Below, in pieces: positions 63,489 through 64,000 of a DNA stretch of 64,000 bases (its first letter is position 1; every line of letters starts with the position of its first letter). The DNA comes from Stenotrophomonas lacuserhaii (GTDB lineage: Bacteria; Pseudomonadota; Gammaproteobacteria; Xanthomonadales; Xanthomonadaceae). Both the position numbers and the translations under genes were made by a program. The DNA lies in the NCBI RefSeq assembly GCF_014836545.1, contig NZ_JACSQS010000017.1, positions 30,482 to 94,481 of the forward strand. The letters are read 5' to 3'. Below the pieces are notes generated by a model, which saw only the letters and a list, made by a program, of their open reading frames with translations, did not search any database and was not told the DNA's origin.

Positions 63489-63746
63489 TCAGCTCCGGGG
63501 ATTCAGCGACTGTGCGAAAGAAAAATACGGCATGGACAACGAACTGTTCAGCCGCCGCGGGGGGGAGGGTGCCGGCGATGCATTCCCAGCGTCCGGCACG
63601 CCTGCGTCCTGCAGGCTGTCGAGGGCGGAGGCGGCTTCGCTTTCGTCGGCACCGCCGTGCGCCGCACCGAACCACAAAGACAGGAGCAGCAGGCCCGCCG
63701 CGCTGGCGGCCGTACGGGTCATGCGACGTTGGACTGACGTATTCAT
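63489..63746 (-). CDS. Small exported hypothetical protein (85 aa)
   Basis: 85 residues with a signal peptide (RTAASAAGLLLLSLWFGAAHGG), then an Asp/Ala/Ser/Pro-rich mature part ending in LNSSLSMPYFSFAQSLNPRS. GGGGGAG lies 4 bases before the ATG. It is the first gene of the YtrA-type operon and ends 2 bases before gntR. The good ribosome site and signal peptide make it likely real. Role unknown; it could be a sensor peptide or a coupling ORF for gntR. Confidence 0.65.
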   Translation of the reverse strand: MNTSVQRRMTRTAASAAGLLLLSLWFGAAHGGADESEAASALDSLQDAGVPDAGNASPAPSPPRRLNSSLSMPYFSFAQSLNPRS

Positions 63747-63770
63747 CGGCTCCCCCTGTCTCAGGTGACT

Positions 63771-63811
63771 GGTGTTGTAGTCAACTATAACACCACAGAT
63801 TCAGAGTGCAA
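63771..63811 (-). promoter_or_regulatory. YtrA-type operator overlapping promoter of gntR operon
   Basis: A 24-bp near-perfect palindrome (63771-63794; arms GGTGTTRTAGT / ACTAYAACACC, with R = A or G and Y = C or T) covers the -10 TATAGT (63784-63789, minus strand). The -35 is TTGCAC (63806-63811), spacer 16. This layout is typical of autorepression by a GntR regulator. Confidence 0.8.
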
Positions 63812-63837
63812 GCGGTCTGTGTGACCAACTGATGGCA

Positions 63838-64000
63838 GGGGTGGTGCGGGCTGCGCCCGGCGGCTGCTTTTTCAAGCCGAAGCAACGTCAACGTCAACAT
63901 CAAAGGCTGCAGGGCTGCTTGGCGGCGGGGCGGGGTGGCTGTGCAGGACACGCCGCAAGTACGTCCTTGTAGGCTCGCTTTTCGCATCCATGCGAAAAGA
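63838..64000. repeat. Long palindromic repeat, cut by window end
   Basis: It matches, in inverted orientation, the repeat at 55812-55998. Shared parts are GGGCTGCGCCCGG, CTGCTTTTTCAAGCCG, GCTGCAGGGCTGC, GGCGGGGCG, TGCAGGACACGCC and the hairpin CTTTTCGCAT-CC-ATGCGAAAAG (63978-63999, 10-bp perfect stem). It also shares GCAAGTACGTCC-TGTAG with the repeat at 55437. The second outer arm should lie beyond the window. Confidence 0.8.

Noticed and set aside
63781..63987. 68-codon minus-strand ORF at the right end
   Set aside because: It crosses the palindromic repeat and the gntR-operon promoter/operator, with no ribosome site.

Overview
The window is chromosomal DNA of a high-GC gammaproteobacterium in the Xanthomonadaceae, most likely Stenotrophomonas (S. 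maltophilia complex or close to it). The reasons are an Oar-type TonB receptor, the divergent rne/rluC pair, DUF6116 and YtrA-type GntR genes of xanthomonad type, and many short palindromes flanked by GTAG/CTAC that look like the SMAG repeats of S. maltophilia. I see no phage, plasmid, insertion sequence, CRISPR array, rRNA or tRNA. It reads as core genome with a few accessory touches.

Layout. 1-11.6 kb: a carbohydrate-uptake locus on the + strand. It holds the end of a TonB-dependent receptor, a LacI-type operator, a GH144/COG5368-like lipoprotein glucanase, a lipoprotein solute-binding protein with two CUT1 permeases (no ATPase), a 1055-residue discoidin/six-hairpin protein and a secreted EEP-fold phosphoesterase. 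Most junctions are ATGA/GTGA overlaps. 11.8-16.7 kb: rne and rluC, divergent, with a structured rne leader. 16.7-18.6 kb: a palindromic repeat containing a 36-base poly-C tract, then zupT, a TonB-domain lipoprotein and phhB. 18.7-23.7 kb: nfuA, a TonB/TolA-like repetitive membrane protein, a barnase-type RNase with barstar, sodA and a degenerate EEP paralogue. 23.8-34.3 kb: POT peptide transporter, rhomboid protease, small proteins, cfa, an exported dcp, gpx, fpr with a Fur-like site, and an ABC exporter.

34.5-36 kb: an ECF41 sigma factor and its carboxymuconolactone-decarboxylase partner, each preceded by a matching ECF41-type promoter. 36-47 kb: class I fumarase, arsC, pldA, DUF456, csp, two glycine-zipper proteins, tcdA, tatD, a GNAT acetyltransferase, an FMN reductase and dnaB (with an upstream DnaA box). 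47-53 kb: the 2-oxoglutarate dehydrogenase operon sucA-sucB-lpd. 53-59 kb: a GNAT fusion protein, roxA (L16 hydroxylase), a gene-free 660-bp region of palindromic repeats, purB and fumC. 59-64 kb: a YtrA-type operon (small exported protein, GntR regulator, ABC ATPase, ABC permease, GIN-domain protein, DUF2884-like lipoproteins) with an operator over its -10 box.

How the genes work together: the first 11.6 kb probably imports and degrades a glucan. sucA/sucB/lpd with two unrelated fumarases cover part of the TCA cycle, and sodA, gpx, fpr and nfuA form a scattered oxidative and Fe-S stress set. The most unusual features are the poly-C tract inside a long palindrome, the palindromic repeat family itself, the complete ECF41 circuit, the inactivated EEP paralogue, and the repetitive TonB-like protein.
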